Of a DNA stretch of 64,000 nucleotides, positions 27,150 through 37,100 are shown piece after piece (the first letter of the stretch is position 1; each line of letters starts with the position of its first letter). The DNA lies in contig JANQJU010000098.1 in the NCBI GenBank assembly GCA_028281495.1, positions 124,001 through 188,000 on the forward strand, in the 5' to 3' direction. Both the position numbers and the translations under genes were made by a program. Source of the DNA: SAR324 cluster bacterium (GTDB taxonomy: Bacteria; SAR324; NAC60-12). Under the pieces are notes generated by a model. It was not told the origin of the DNA, did no database searches, and was given only the letters and a program-made list of their open reading frames with translations.

Positions 27150-27701
27150 CTATTCTGGAGCAATGGGGAGTCCGGTGGGCAAACCATCAATGCTGACCAG
27201 ATTCTTTTTCTGCCAATGGTCCTGAATCTTGTCTTCACCTTTCTGTTCGGCCCATCGGCGTAGAGTGAGCCGTTCTTCTTGAAATTCATAAAGCGGAACG
27301 GCGTATCCACACGAGGTCTGCACGGATTCAATATTCATAAGAATGATTTGTCGGGTGCCGGGATACAGTTCAAAGTGCGAGGCATATTCAGGCCAAGATT
27401 CGTCGACGGGATACACGGCTTCTCCCGTTCCATAAAGCCGTAAAATCAATGGGGTTTTTTCAAAGCTGCAAAACATGATGGTCAATCGTTGATTTTCCTG
27501 AAGATGGGCCGCTGTTTCATTGCCACTTCCGGTGAGGTTCAGGAATCCCACCTGTTGGTTGCTCAAACAACGGAAGGTGTCCATCCCTTTGGGAGACAAG
27601 TTGATCCTGCCTTCGTTGGGGGCGGTTGCTGTGAAAAACATTTTTTGCTTGTTGATAAATTGGATGAGTTTTTCGTCCAAAGCGTCATAAAATTTTGCCA
27701 T
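27150..27701 (-). CDS. Pyridoxamine 5'-phosphate oxidase family (split-barrel) protein
   Basis: Protein of 183 residues with a FMN-binding split-barrel pattern: FFTATAPNEGRINLSPKG near the N-terminus, then VGFLNLTGSGNETAAHLQEN and FEKTPLILRLYGTGE. This matches the PNPOx-like stress or F420/FMN reductase group rather than true PdxH. The ATG at 27701 follows AGGAG at 8 nt; a longer frame to 27773 has no comparable site. Cofactor and substrate are not determined. Confidence 0.88.
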   Translation of the reverse strand: MAKFYDALDEKLIQFINKQKMFFTATAPNEGRINLSPKGMDTFRCLSNQQVGFLNLTGSGNETAAHLQENQRLTIMFCSFEKTPLILRLYGTGEAVYPVDESWPEYASHFELYPGTRQIILMNIESVQTSCGYAVPLYEFQEERLTLRRWAEQKGEDKIQDHWQKKNLVSIDGLPTGLPIAPE

Positions 27702-27857
27702 GGGTTGATCTCCTATGTGAGGGGGGTGGAGTGCGTTATTGTTTGGAAATGTCCTTTCCGTTGCTCGTTTCATGAATTATCATGCAGCGAAGCGCAAAAA
27801 ACAATCGAGTGATTTTATCGGTTTTGTGTGGACCATTAAACAAATAGGAAGGCAGAC

Positions 27858-29195
27858 ATGAAACTCTTCGTTAGCTATGCCCACGAAGATAGAAAGTGGC
27901 TAGAACTCGTGATCACACATCTAAAGACCCTGCCGAATGCCGATATAACTTTCTGGAGTGATTTAGAAATTAGGATGGGAGACAAATGGGAAGAAGAAAT
28001 CAACCATGCCTTACACAATGCGGATTGTGCGATTTTATTGCTGTCAGCAGATTTCTTGGTGTCCGAGTTCATTCAAAAAAAAGAACTGCCCCTATTGTAC
28101 CAACGTCATCTGGAAAATCAGATGCGCTTGATACCTATATTAGTACGTGAGTGCCATTTCGAGAACCATCCCATAATCGGCCCATTGGAGATCCACCCCA
28201 AAGGTCTACTACCCTTGGCAAGAGAAGACGGAAAATATCTAGATGCAGATCTGACGAAAATAGTTAAGGAACTTCAAACCCTCTTTGCTCCCGCCACCAA
28301 TTTGGCATCTTCCTCAACGGACGCGAATTCATCCGATGATTCTACCAAGGCGACAACGAAACCGATTCAAAAAAAGAACCGTAAAGGCTGTATGCTACAA
28401 ATTGCCATTACATTTGTTGCCATTTTTGCAGTAACTCTGCCTTTAGTTCAGGATTATTTACGGAACCAGAGTCCTAATAGTGGGCCACCCAATGAAATGT
28501 CTTCAACATCACCACCGACCTCAACAAGTCTTCCCGTTCCTACCTCGACATTGCAGCCGCCATCAACAACTCTTCCTGTTTCTATCTCAACATTGCAACC
28601 GACCTCAACAAACCTTTCCGTTTCTACCTCGACATTACGACAAAATACATCCACGACTATACAAAGAGTACCACCAACGACGATTCCAACACCTCCAGCC
28701 AATCACGACAGCGTGACAGCAGGCCCTCAGGAGCAGCCTAGCGCGAACCAGAAAAAAGTCGAAGTGAGTGACTCTATCAAGATTGTATTGCTTTCAAATG
28801 ATCACGACATCCTTCAAAAAGTACGTCAATTGCTATCTGCCGAACTAGAAGATCAAGAAAACTTCATTTTGCAATCAGGAATCATAAACGAATCCAGAGT
28901 TGAACCAGCTGAAATAAAAAATGAATATGGTTCTGTCGATTATGCATATTCTATTTTCGTAGATACGTATTACGAACAAGCGGGAAATGCTCTTACTGGA
29001 AATGAACTCATTAACTACGATCTGATTTTAAAGATTAAAATTAGAAGTATAAAAAATGATAAGGTAATCTTTAATGATATGCTTGTGGGAGAAGGAATAG
29101 GATACAATGAAAGGTCAGCTAAAAGACTCTCTTTTGATGAAATTAAGGATGATGTTATTAAAATTTTTAACACTCATGCTAAAGGAGTAAGATGA
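27858..29195 (+). CDS. Membrane-anchored TIR-domain protein with periplasmic C-terminal domain
   Basis: Protein of 445 residues. TIR domain at 1-140: box 1 KLFVSYAHEDRKW, the WSDLEI...GDKW segment, then SADFLVSEFIQKKE with Glu76 in the place of the NADase catalytic glutamate. A Lys/Arg-rich stretch (171-176) precedes a single transmembrane helix (about 177-199). A Ser/Thr/Pro linker with repeated TSTL/LQP units (about 210-285) leads to an alpha/beta C-terminal domain (about 300-445; IKIVLLSND, YAYSIFVDTYY, KRLSFDEI). Topology by positive-inside would put TIR in the cytosol and the C-terminal domain in the periplasm. Base composition is A+T-richer than flanking genes, towards the end especially. 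The stop overlaps the next start (ATGA). NADase signalling is inferred from the family. Confidence 0.8.
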   Translation: MKLFVSYAHEDRKWLELVITHLKTLPNADITFWSDLEIRMGDKWEEEINHALHNADCAILLLSADFLVSEFIQKKELPLLYQRHLENQMRLIPILVRECHFENHPIIGPLEIHPKGLLPLAREDGKYLDADLTKIVKELQTLFAPATNLASSSTDANSSDDSTKATTKPIQKKNRKGCMLQIAITFVAIFAVTLPLVQDYLRNQSPNSGPPNEMSSTSPPTSTSLPVPTSTLQPPSTTLPVSISTLQPTSTNLSVSTSTLRQNTSTTIQRVPPTTIPTPPANHDSVTAGPQEQPSANQKKVEVSDSIKIVLLSNDHDILQKVRQLLSAELEDQENFILQSGIINESRVEPAEIKNEYGSVDYAYSIFVDTYYEQAGNALTGNELINYDLILKIKIRSIKNDKVIFNDMLVGEGIGYNERSAKRLSFDEIKDDVIKIFNTHAKGVR

Positions 29196-30280
29196 AAAAA
29201 ATATGGGTTGCAATTCTCCTCGTACTATCAGTATCACCCTGTTTTGCCTATGAAAATGAAGTTAAAGAATTGGTAGGAAGTATTGCAGAGCAAGTCATAA
29301 AATCGAATAAGAAATCGATTGCTGTTGCAGATTTTACTGACCTGGATGGAAATATTACAAGATTGGGTAGGTTTTTATCGGAAGAATTTTCGACGGATCT
29401 TAGCATTGAATTGCCACAAAAAGATATCATCGTTTATGATCGAAATAGCTTAAAAAGTATTCTAATAGAACACAAACTTTATTCTACAAGATTAACCGCA
29501 CCGGAGACAATAAAACAACTGGGGAAACTCGCTGGAGTTGATGTATTAATTACAGGGATTTTGACAAGCTTTAACGATGACATTCGTTTCACCATTAAGA
29601 TAGTAGATACTGAAACAGCAAGGATATTTGGGTCAACTAAAGGGAAAATTCCGAAAACAGATGGTATTGGTGAGCTATTAGCCCAAGGTATCGTAGAAGA
29701 GGTTCAGTATAGTATTTTAGAAAATGAAACCCGCCCTACAAATAGTAAACCAAGCAAATCAATTAAAATTTTGAAGAATAGGAATCGATGCCAAGGAACT
29801 TTGGCATCAGGGTTATGCAGTACCGTTGCATTTGCTGGCATTGATGAGGAAGGAAAGAACCTTTCTGTTGCCCTACACCTTCAAAATATGACGGATATGA
29901 AAATCTCTATTGCAATGGTGGGCCCGGAGCCTCAAGCCGTGGATAGTTCAGGCACATTTTACAAATATAAGCAGTTTTCTGGGGCCGCTGTATGTGCTTC
30001 ACTCGATAGCGCTCGGACGAGCAACTGTCTCACAGATCCGCGCTTTTTGCACCCCAGTACACTGACGTCTCTTTCCCCAGGATCGTTAATCACCCTGACC
30101 TATCATTTCACTACAGAAAGCAGTGGTTCTGGAAAAGAAGCCGCCATTTCATCTACTTTTGCAATGCGTAAAGAATTGATGAATCAAGAAAAAGATAGCA
30201 AAAAGAAACAAAACACAAATTTGAGTACTGTGACCATCAGCTCTCCCAGCGTTTCTTTACAAAAAGGTAAAAGAAAATGA
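29192..30280 (+). CDS. FlgO/CsgG-like exported protein coupled to the TIR gene
   Basis: Exported protein of 362 residues. Residues 1-19 form a signal peptide ending CFA. Residues about 20-185 form a FlgO/CsgG-type domain (SIAVADFTDLDGN, GRFLSEEFSTDL, IIVYDRNSLKSIL, LGKLAGVDVLITG). The C-terminal half (about 195-340) is beta-rich and unlike the paralogue's. The start overlaps the TIR stop in ATGA, with GGAG just before, so translation is coupled. FlgO-type domains are found in outer-membrane-associated assembly proteins. A partner role for the periplasmic part of the TIR protein is inference from the coupling. Confidence 0.8.
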   Translation: MKKIWVAILLVLSVSPCFAYENEVKELVGSIAEQVIKSNKKSIAVADFTDLDGNITRLGRFLSEEFSTDLSIELPQKDIIVYDRNSLKSILIEHKLYSTRLTAPETIKQLGKLAGVDVLITGILTSFNDDIRFTIKIVDTETARIFGSTKGKIPKTDGIGELLAQGIVEEVQYSILENETRPTNSKPSKSIKILKNRNRCQGTLASGLCSTVAFAGIDEEGKNLSVALHLQNMTDMKISIAMVGPEPQAVDSSGTFYKYKQFSGAAVCASLDSARTSNCLTDPRFLHPSTLTSLSPGSLITLTYHFTTESSGSGKEAAISSTFAMRKELMNQEKDSKKKQNTNLSTVTISSPSVSLQKGKRK

Positions 30281-30312
30281 TGGGTTGTTGTCGGTTTCTA
30301 TCAAGTTTTCCG

Positions 30313-31353
30313 TTACTTTTGATCAATTATTTTACAATTTCTACAAGGTATTCCTTTAAAAGTGACTGAAAACGTGTCTGTTATTTTCTCTTTTTCAACA
30401 AATGCCTGCTCACTGTTCAAACTGAATTGGGCATTCTCATCAACTTGAGTTACTTTTTCGTTAGAAAAAACTAATGTAACAGGTACCCAGTTCTTCTTTG
30501 TTATTTTTAGCCAAGTCGTTCCTCGACTCCATGCGTTTCCATTATGATCCCATCCGCGATTTAATCCACTTCCGCTATGGAATGTGAATCTATTCCCTTG
30601 TTGATCGACTAAAAAAGAACGATTGCCATAGTTCCAGTTTGAATATGGACTGACCAAACCTATTTTCAATTCTTTATCCGTTTTGTTGTAGTAGCTTAAA
30701 AATACAGAAACTCTATTTCCTTTTTCATATAACAAATCTTCTACCTTAATCCTAATTTTTGGAAACTCTAAGACTTTATTGTTGATAAAAGATGGTATTG
30801 AACTAGAAGAATTAGAATTTGCATTGGTTGTTTGGAAGGAAGCCTGTTCTATTATGCCTTGATCTAATAACTCTTGAATTCCTCCCGTATTAGGAATTTC
30901 TCCTTTTGTTGATCCAAATATCCTAGCCGTTTCAGTGTCTAATATCTTGACGGTGAACCGGATATCATCGTTGAACCTTGTCAGCATCCCGGTGATTAAT
31001 ACGTCGACTCCGGCTAGTTTTCCCAGTTGTTTTATTGTATCTGGAGCCGTTAATCTTGTAGAATACAGCTTATGCTCTGTTAAGATACTTTTTAAGCTGT
31101 TCCTATCGTAGATGACAATATCATCTCGGGATAATTCAATGCTAAGGTCGGTTGAAAACTCTTCTGATAAAAACCTTCCAAGCCTTGTGATGTTACCATC
31201 TAAATCAGTAAAATCTGCAACGGCAACTGATGTTTTTTTTGAGCTTTTCACTTGGCTGGCAATATCCTTTGCTAATTTGCTTACTTCACTTTCGTACGCA
31301 AAGGCAGATACTCCATAGAGTGTGATGAAAATAATCGTTATCAAGTACTTCAT
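30313..31353 (-). CDS. Second FlgO/CsgG-like exported protein (paralogue)
   Basis: Exported protein of 346 residues, convergent with the 29192 gene and only 32 nt away. The signal peptide (about 1-19) and FlgO-like domain (to about 175) are nearly the same as in the 29192 product, with identical runs such as GRFLSEEFSTDLSIEL and KLYSTRLTAP. The C-terminal half (about 195-345) is different: Tyr/Asn/Trp-rich and ending in a CRNC pair. This is a conserved module with a swapped second domain. GGAG lies 7 nt before the ATG. The nucleotide sequence has diverged at many third positions, so the duplication is not recent. Confidence 0.8.
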   Translation of the reverse strand: MKYLITIIFITLYGVSAFAYESEVSKLAKDIASQVKSSKKTSVAVADFTDLDGNITRLGRFLSEEFSTDLSIELSRDDIVIYDRNSLKSILTEHKLYSTRLTAPDTIKQLGKLAGVDVLITGMLTRFNDDIRFTVKILDTETARIFGSTKGEIPNTGGIQELLDQGIIEQASFQTTNANSNSSSSIPSFINNKVLEFPKIRIKVEDLLYEKGNRVSVFLSYYNKTDKELKIGLVSPYSNWNYGNRSFLVDQQGNRFTFHSGSGLNRGWDHNGNAWSRGTTWLKITKKNWVPVTLVFSNEKVTQVDENAQFSLNSEQAFVEKEKITDTFSVTFKGIPCRNCKIIDQK

Positions 31354-31633
31354 TTTTTACTCCAGCTTATCAATGTATTATTTATTTTATACCGTTATGT
31401 TAGCACCAAGATAATGAATGAAACCGTCTCATAATTCCTCAGTTAAGGCAAACTCTTTTCCTATCTGTAAAAATAAGGAGTATTGTAACAAAATCCTTCC
31501 ATAGCATATGGCTTTTGATGAGGATATTTAACACATCTATTTCATCGAAAGTGTAAAACTGATGATATTCTCGTCTTTCATGTCCTGTTGCCTTTCTTGC
31601 TGAGATCAATCGAATCTTGTTGCCTCTCGGCTG
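31354..31633. other. Intergenic region at the edge of the A+T-richer block
   Basis: This 280-nt spacer upstream of the second FlgO-like gene presumably carries its promoter. I see no gene, repeat or attachment-site-like sequence in it. Confidence 0.45.
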
Positions 31634-33277
31634 TTAAACCTCTTTTAAAATTTTCAGCAGAAATGTGGTGCCTTGTCCGATGGTGCTTTCGCAGCGGATG
31701 GAACCTTTGAGTTGTTGGGTGACGATATTGTAGGTGACGTGCAGTCCCAAACCGGTGCCACCATCGAAGCGCTTGGTGGTATAGAAGGGTTCAAAGATGT
31801 GACTGAGGTGCTCTTCGGGAATGCCTTTGCCATCATCCGAATAGGTGATGTCGACCGAATCGCCGTTGGGTTCGAGCAGGAGTTGCATCTTTCCAGCATC
31901 TCCGGCGTTGTAGGCATGCACAAGGGAATTGACGATGAAATTGGTGACCACCTGAGAAAACGCTCCAGGGAAGCTATACAACACCAAGTCTGCGGGGCAT
32001 TGCACATCCACCTGATGTTTTGTGCGTTTGAGTTTGGGACCCAGACTGGTCAAGATTTCATCCAAATACTCTTTGACGGCAAACCGTCGTTTTTCTTCTC
32101 CCGATTGATCCACAGCGACATGTTTGAAGCTTTTGATCAAATCCGCCGAGCGAGTCAAATTGACTAAAATCATGCGGGTACTGTCTTGGCTCACTTCGAG
32201 ATATTGCTCAAAGTCGTCTTGGGTCATTTCTTCGGCTTCATACATTTTGGTCAGATTTTGAGTTTCCTCAGCCAAATAGGTGCTTGCCGTGACCGCATTA
32301 CCAACGGGGGTATTGACCTCATGGGCGACGCCTGCCACGAGGTCTCCTAAAGCGGCCATTTTTTCCGATTGAATGAGTTGTTCTTGCGTTTCGCGCAATT
32401 GGTTGAGGGTGTTGCGCAAGGTGGCATTGGTTTTTTCCATTTCTTCTTGATGCAATCGCTGGGCGGCTTCGCGTCGTTCACGCTCCAGGATTTCTGCCTC
32501 ATAGCGTTCGGCTTCTTTAGCCTGTTCAATGCGTTCGGCAAACCCGCGATCAATGGCAGCCAGCAAATGATTGGTGGTGTCAACCAGCATGCCAAATTCA
32601 TCTTGCTGATGGCCTTTCGGGCTTTCCAATCGGTATTGATTGGGATTCTGAGGGTCCACATTGATCAAGGCTTCTTCCAGATTGAGGAAGGGTTTGGTGA
32701 GATAAAAGTGAAAAAACACCAACAACACCAAAGACAGCAAAAAGTTGCGCAGCAATCCCGAACCGAGAATGACCGTCGCCCGTTGGAGGAACCGGAGTCC
32801 GGCAGGATAAGTGTCGACGACAACGCTCAATTCTCCTGCTTTGACGGGTTGACCGATCAGGGACATATCCAAGGAGACTTCGGTTGCTTGTAACGGAATG
32901 GAATGGGTTTCGGAGGCTCCAAAAATCAGTTCGGTGAGCCAGCGAAGTTGTTGGTCGAGCGGCGCACGATCAATGGAAGCGAGTTCGTTGCCTTCATCAT
33001 CCAAAATTTTGGCAACGAGGACGGATTTGTATTCAAAGATCCCGACCAACAATTCCCGGGCAATGTCGCTATCTAAAGTGTAGGCGGCTTGGGAGGCAGG
33101 CTGCTCAAAACTACGTAATGCTTGTTGGATGGTTTCGCCGGTTTCTTGTTGAGAAGCGAAAAAATCCAGCATGATCTGAAATACGCTGAACACCATGCCC
33201 ATCAAAAAGGCAATGATTACCGTATTTTTTGCTTGCTTGAAGGACAGACGATTTTTAAATTTTGGTTGTGATTCCAT
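31634..33277 (-). CDS. Membrane sensor histidine kinase
   Basis: Kinase of 547 residues. An N-terminal transmembrane helix (about 20-40), a periplasmic sensor region (about 42-175) and a second transmembrane helix (about 180-205) are followed by a HAMP-like piece. A long charged coiled coil (about 240-300) leads to HisKA with its phospho-His in VAGVAHEVNTPVGN. HATPase shows QVVTNFIVNSLVHA, DDGKGIP and GTGLGLHV. No receiver domain is attached. It follows the binding-protein gene by 5 nt on the same strand, with a weak ribosome site suggesting coupling. A periplasmic binding protein feeding the kinase is the likely arrangement. Confidence 0.92.
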   Translation of the reverse strand: MESQPKFKNRLSFKQAKNTVIIAFLMGMVFSVFQIMLDFFASQQETGETIQQALRSFEQPASQAAYTLDSDIARELLVGIFEYKSVLVAKILDDEGNELASIDRAPLDQQLRWLTELIFGASETHSIPLQATEVSLDMSLIGQPVKAGELSVVVDTYPAGLRFLQRATVILGSGLLRNFLLSLVLLVFFHFYLTKPFLNLEEALINVDPQNPNQYRLESPKGHQQDEFGMLVDTTNHLLAAIDRGFAERIEQAKEAERYEAEILERERREAAQRLHQEEMEKTNATLRNTLNQLRETQEQLIQSEKMAALGDLVAGVAHEVNTPVGNAVTASTYLAEETQNLTKMYEAEEMTQDDFEQYLEVSQDSTRMILVNLTRSADLIKSFKHVAVDQSGEEKRRFAVKEYLDEILTSLGPKLKRTKHQVDVQCPADLVLYSFPGAFSQVVTNFIVNSLVHAYNAGDAGKMQLLLEPNGDSVDITYSDDGKGIPEEHLSHIFEPFYTTKRFDGGTGLGLHVTYNIVTQQLKGSIRCESTIGQGTTFLLKILKEV

Positions 33278-33282
33278 GAGAC

Positions 33283-34095
33283 TTATTGTTCCACTTTCCA
33301 GCTGGTTCCGGCATAGCTCGATACAATGCGATCAAAGGTTCCTTGCTCTCGCAAATGGTTGACTGCGTCTTCCACGACCGAGGCATATTGCAGGTTGGGG
33401 GATTTTTTTGAGAATTGAACCCACACGTTGGTTTGATGCAAGAGCAACGGGGTGCCCACTTTGGATCCCAGATGCCACTGACGTATCATGTATGCTAATG
33501 ACACGCTGTCACCTCCAATGGTGTCTAATCGTTCAGCATAAAACATGCCGATCAGGGTTTCATAGTTGCGAAAGTAACGTCTTAGGAAAATCTGTTGATC
33601 ATTGTCGAATTCTGGGCTGAGGGGAATCCCTCGAACCAGTCCAATACCAAACTCATACAGATCCTCATACGAGGACAGTTCCATATCCGCATGAGGGATA
33701 ATCACCGACCCCATGTCAAACAGATAACCGGCATATTTTACATAGGGTTCGGGTTCTCCATATTGTCCAAGAAAGCTCAAATCGATATCGCCTCGACGAA
33801 TAGAACGAACGATTCGGGCAGAAGGGACGAGTGTGATTTTGAAGGGAATCTGAGTGTGTTGGGAAATCGCTTGAGTGATATCAATCCAAATGCCTCGGAG
33901 TTTCTGATTGGGGGAATCAATCGGAGCGTTCTTTTGTTGCAAGTATGCCCAGGGTTCCGCTTGTGGAACCTGGACGTGGAGTTGGATGGAGGGCTGATGA
34001 CTCTGCGCGAGTGCCGGAAGGCTGAAGCCTAACAGGCATCCCACGATCCAGAGCCAATGTAGCGGGCACTGCCCGCTACCAATCTGAACTTTCAT
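33283..34095 (-). CDS. Periplasmic binding protein (family-3-like), probable kinase input
   Basis: Exported protein of 270 residues with a signal peptide to about residue 30 (SLPALAQ). The mature part looks like a small amino-acid-type binding protein: LRGIWIDITQAISQHTQIPFKITLVPSARI, RRGDIDLSFLGQ, GIGLVRGIPL and IGGDSVSLAYMI. The n-region of the signal peptide is coded by a perfect palindrome. It lies directly upstream of the kinase, which favours a sensory over a transport role; no permease is present. AGGTG lies before the ATG. Confidence 0.8.
   Translation of the reverse strand: MKVQIGSGQCPLHWLWIVGCLLGFSLPALAQSHQPSIQLHVQVPQAEPWAYLQQKNAPIDSPNQKLRGIWIDITQAISQHTQIPFKITLVPSARIVRSIRRGDIDLSFLGQYGEPEPYVKYAGYLFDMGSVIIPHADMELSSYEDLYEFGIGLVRGIPLSPEFDNDQQIFLRRYFRNYETLIGMFYAERLDTIGGDSVSLAYMIRQWHLGSKVGTPLLLHQTNVWVQFSKKSPNLQYASVVEDAVNHLREQGTFDRIVSSYAGTSWKVEQ
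34059..34079. repeat. Perfect 10-bp inverted repeat inside the signal-peptide codons
   Basis: GTAGCGGGCA (34059-34068) and TGCCCGCTAC (34070-34079) are separated by one base. It is G+C-rich and lies within codons 6-12 of the binding-protein gene. It resembles the dyads of REP-type elements; only one copy is seen in this window. Confidence 0.5.
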
Positions 34096-34156
34096 GGGTT
34101 TTCACACCTGACTACGCTGGAATGGACATCCACGTTCGTCCAGCTCAAACCAGCTT

Positions 34157-37100
34157 TTACACGTGGATTTGATGAGGAGCTAATAAAATCTCTCTTAGCA
34201 TAGGTTTCAGATGTTTGGCTAGAACTCTCACATGAGGGTTGAAGTTCATCGTTATGTGAGTTCCGGGAACTTGACGAATCTGGAGTTCTCCTTTCACTAA
34301 GGATTCCCAGGGCAAATGCGGACCTGGCGGAAAATCAGGCATGCTTTCAGAATGTCGGAAAAAGAGAACCCGTCCATCATAGGAGGGGGGGTTGTAACCA
34401 AACATGGCTTCTTGATGCCCCAACCAAGTTTTGAACAAATGAATGCCTAAATGCTGGGGAATGAGGTCCGAGCGATTGGTGACCTTGGCAGTTTCGAAAA
34501 TATAATTCAATTGATCGTCTGTTTCCATTTCGCGTAAGGTTTCCAACGAAAGTGGAATCTTATCGCGCAGCACGTATTCCAAGATCGCAGCGCTATCTCT
34601 GAGGCCATCAGGAAGTTGTCCCGGCCCAGGGGTATCGATCATCACCAATAAAGGCACTTCTTCGTTTTCTTGGCGAAGGCGATGGGCCATCTCATAAGCG
34701 ACCATTCCACCAAACGAAGCCCCACCCAGCAGATACGGCCCTTCTGGCTGGAATTCCCGTAACGTTTCCAAGTAGTGCGATGCCATGGTGCGCAGATTGG
34801 TATACGGAGGTTGGATTCCGGAAAGGCTTAAGGCTTGAAAGGTATGCAACGGCTGCTGGGAACCCAAAGCATGGGCCAGATCACGATAAAAATACACCTC
34901 GCCTCCGATGGGGTGGACCATGAATAAAGCTTGGTTCCCCGATTTCCCTTCTTGAATGGCAACCAATGGAGAGGTTCGGGATTCCGGAGGGTTGGCACTT
35001 TCTTCAGAATGGCGAGCATTCTCTCGAATGAATTCTGCCAGATTCGCCACGGTGGGTTGCTGAAGCAGAATATGTGTTGCCAAGGGCGCATCAAACGCTT
35101 TGGAAAGCTTTCCCACAAGCTGTACTGCGACCAAGGAATCACCCCCTAATTCAAAAAAGTTGTCATGAATTCCCAGGGTGTCGATGCCCAATCCCTGTTT
35201 CCAAATCGCCGCGATTTTTTGCTCAAACGCGTCACGAGGCGGGTCATGTTCCTGTCTCGTGTTGGGAAGGCTCGGAGCGGAAGGCTCGGTTGTCACTTCC
35301 GGGGCCTCCACTTCGGGAGTTTGTGCTACCAGCATGGGACGCATCGATCCCACTTGCGGTTCCACCCAATGCCGTTTCCGTTCAAATGGGTAATTGGGTA
35401 ATGGCACCCGATACCGTTGCCGGTTGGCATGAAATTGATCCCAGTTGATGGAAACCCCTTCGTGCCACAAGTGAGACAAGGTATCCAACAGATGGAACAC
35501 ATCAGATTTTTCTTCATAAGGATGCCGCATCGTGGAAAGCACGGTATCGTCTTTCCGTTTGGAAGGATGTTGTCGGGCGAGTGTACTCAACACTTTACCC
35601 GGTCCTACTTCCAGAAAAATCAGCTTCTGGTCGGCTGTGGCTCGTTTTTCGAACAGGGTCTTGAGTCCATCGGAGAAGCGAACCGTGTGGCGGATATGCT
35701 GTGCCCAATACATGGGGTCGGTCGCCTGCTCGTCAGTAATCCATGTTCCCGTGATATTGGAAATGAATGGATGCCGAGGAGGCTGAGGTTTGCGACGGCG
35801 TACCGTTTCTGCAAAACGTTCAACGGCTTGTCCCATCATATGGGAATGGAAGGCGTGTGAGGTGTGCAATCGTCGACACTCGATATCTTGTACCTTCAAA
35901 CGGAAATAGAAATTTTGAATGGCTTGTTTTTGTCCAGAAACGACACAGCGAGCCGGACCGTTCACGGTGGCTAAGGATAAGGCTTCGCTCTCAGCCAAGA
36001 ATTCTTTCATGGCCTCCATCTGCTGTAGGGTGTCTTCTTCCGAAAGCCGCACGGAAAGCATGTCTCCTGACTGCAATTCCTGAATAATCTTCCCACGAAT
36101 GGCCACGAGTTCCAAAGCGGTTTCCAACGAGAACACTCCCGCCAAACACGCTGCCACGTATTCTCCGATACTGTGCCCGATCATGTAGTCCGGTTCGATA
36201 TCCCATTCACGCAATAGCTTAGCGAGAGAGTACTCCAGGATAAAAAGGGCGGGTTGTGTGATATAGGTTTCATGCAATTTTTCAGTTTTGCCGTCCAAGT
36301 CTTCTTTGGTGAGGCCTTCATACACATACATGAATTTGTTTTTCAGGATCTCTCGACACCGGTCTACGGTCTCACGGAAGTCGATTTCAACCTGATACAG
36401 TTCTCTGGCCATTTGCAGGTATTGGGAGCCTTGGCCTGGAAACATGAACACAATGCCTCGTTCAGCACTGTCGTAGCGCTGTGTGAGGACCCGCGAACTC
36501 TTTCGTTTTTCCAACTCGATGATGGCTTCATCCATATTTTGACACACCAAGGAACGACGGTATTCAAAATGTTTGCGACCCACATGAAGCGTGTACGCGA
36601 CATCCGCAAAATGGAACTCGGAAACCGAATCTTTAAACTGAGGGTGAGTTTTCAGATAGGCTACGAGTCGTTCTGAAATCTGGTCGAGTGCGGAGGGGGT
36701 GCGTGCGGAGAGGCAAATCATTTGCCAAGGGCGAGCAGGCTCAGAAGGTTGGTGTGGGTCCATTTCTCGGAGAATGGCATGGGCATTGGTGCCTCCAATA
36801 CCAAAAGAACTCACGCCTGCCCGTCGAGGGCTGGTTTGTTCGGGCCACGGTTTCAACCCGCGGTTGACATAAAATGGGCTGTTTTCAAAATCGATTTTAG
36901 GATTAGGTTTTTGGAAGTGCAGACTCGGGGGAAGCATCCCGTGCTTGAGGGCTAAGGCCGTTTTAATCAAACCGGCAATTCCCGCAGCAGCGTCCAAGTG
37001 GCCAATGTTGGTTTTGACCGAACCAATCGCACAAAATTGTTTTTTGTTGGTATGGGTTCGAAACGCTTGCGTGAGGCCTTCGACCTCAATGGGATCTCCC

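Noticed and set aside
26915..27331. Minus-strand frame with repeated SATILRS/STMILRS peptides
   Set aside because: It only reads the 18-nt tandem repeats, and it overlaps two real genes at its ends.
27858..29195. Thoeris, CBASS or TIR-STING assignment for the TIR protein
   Set aside because: No ThsA/SLOG partner, cyclase, SAVED or STING domain is present; the neighbours are FlgO-like exported proteins.
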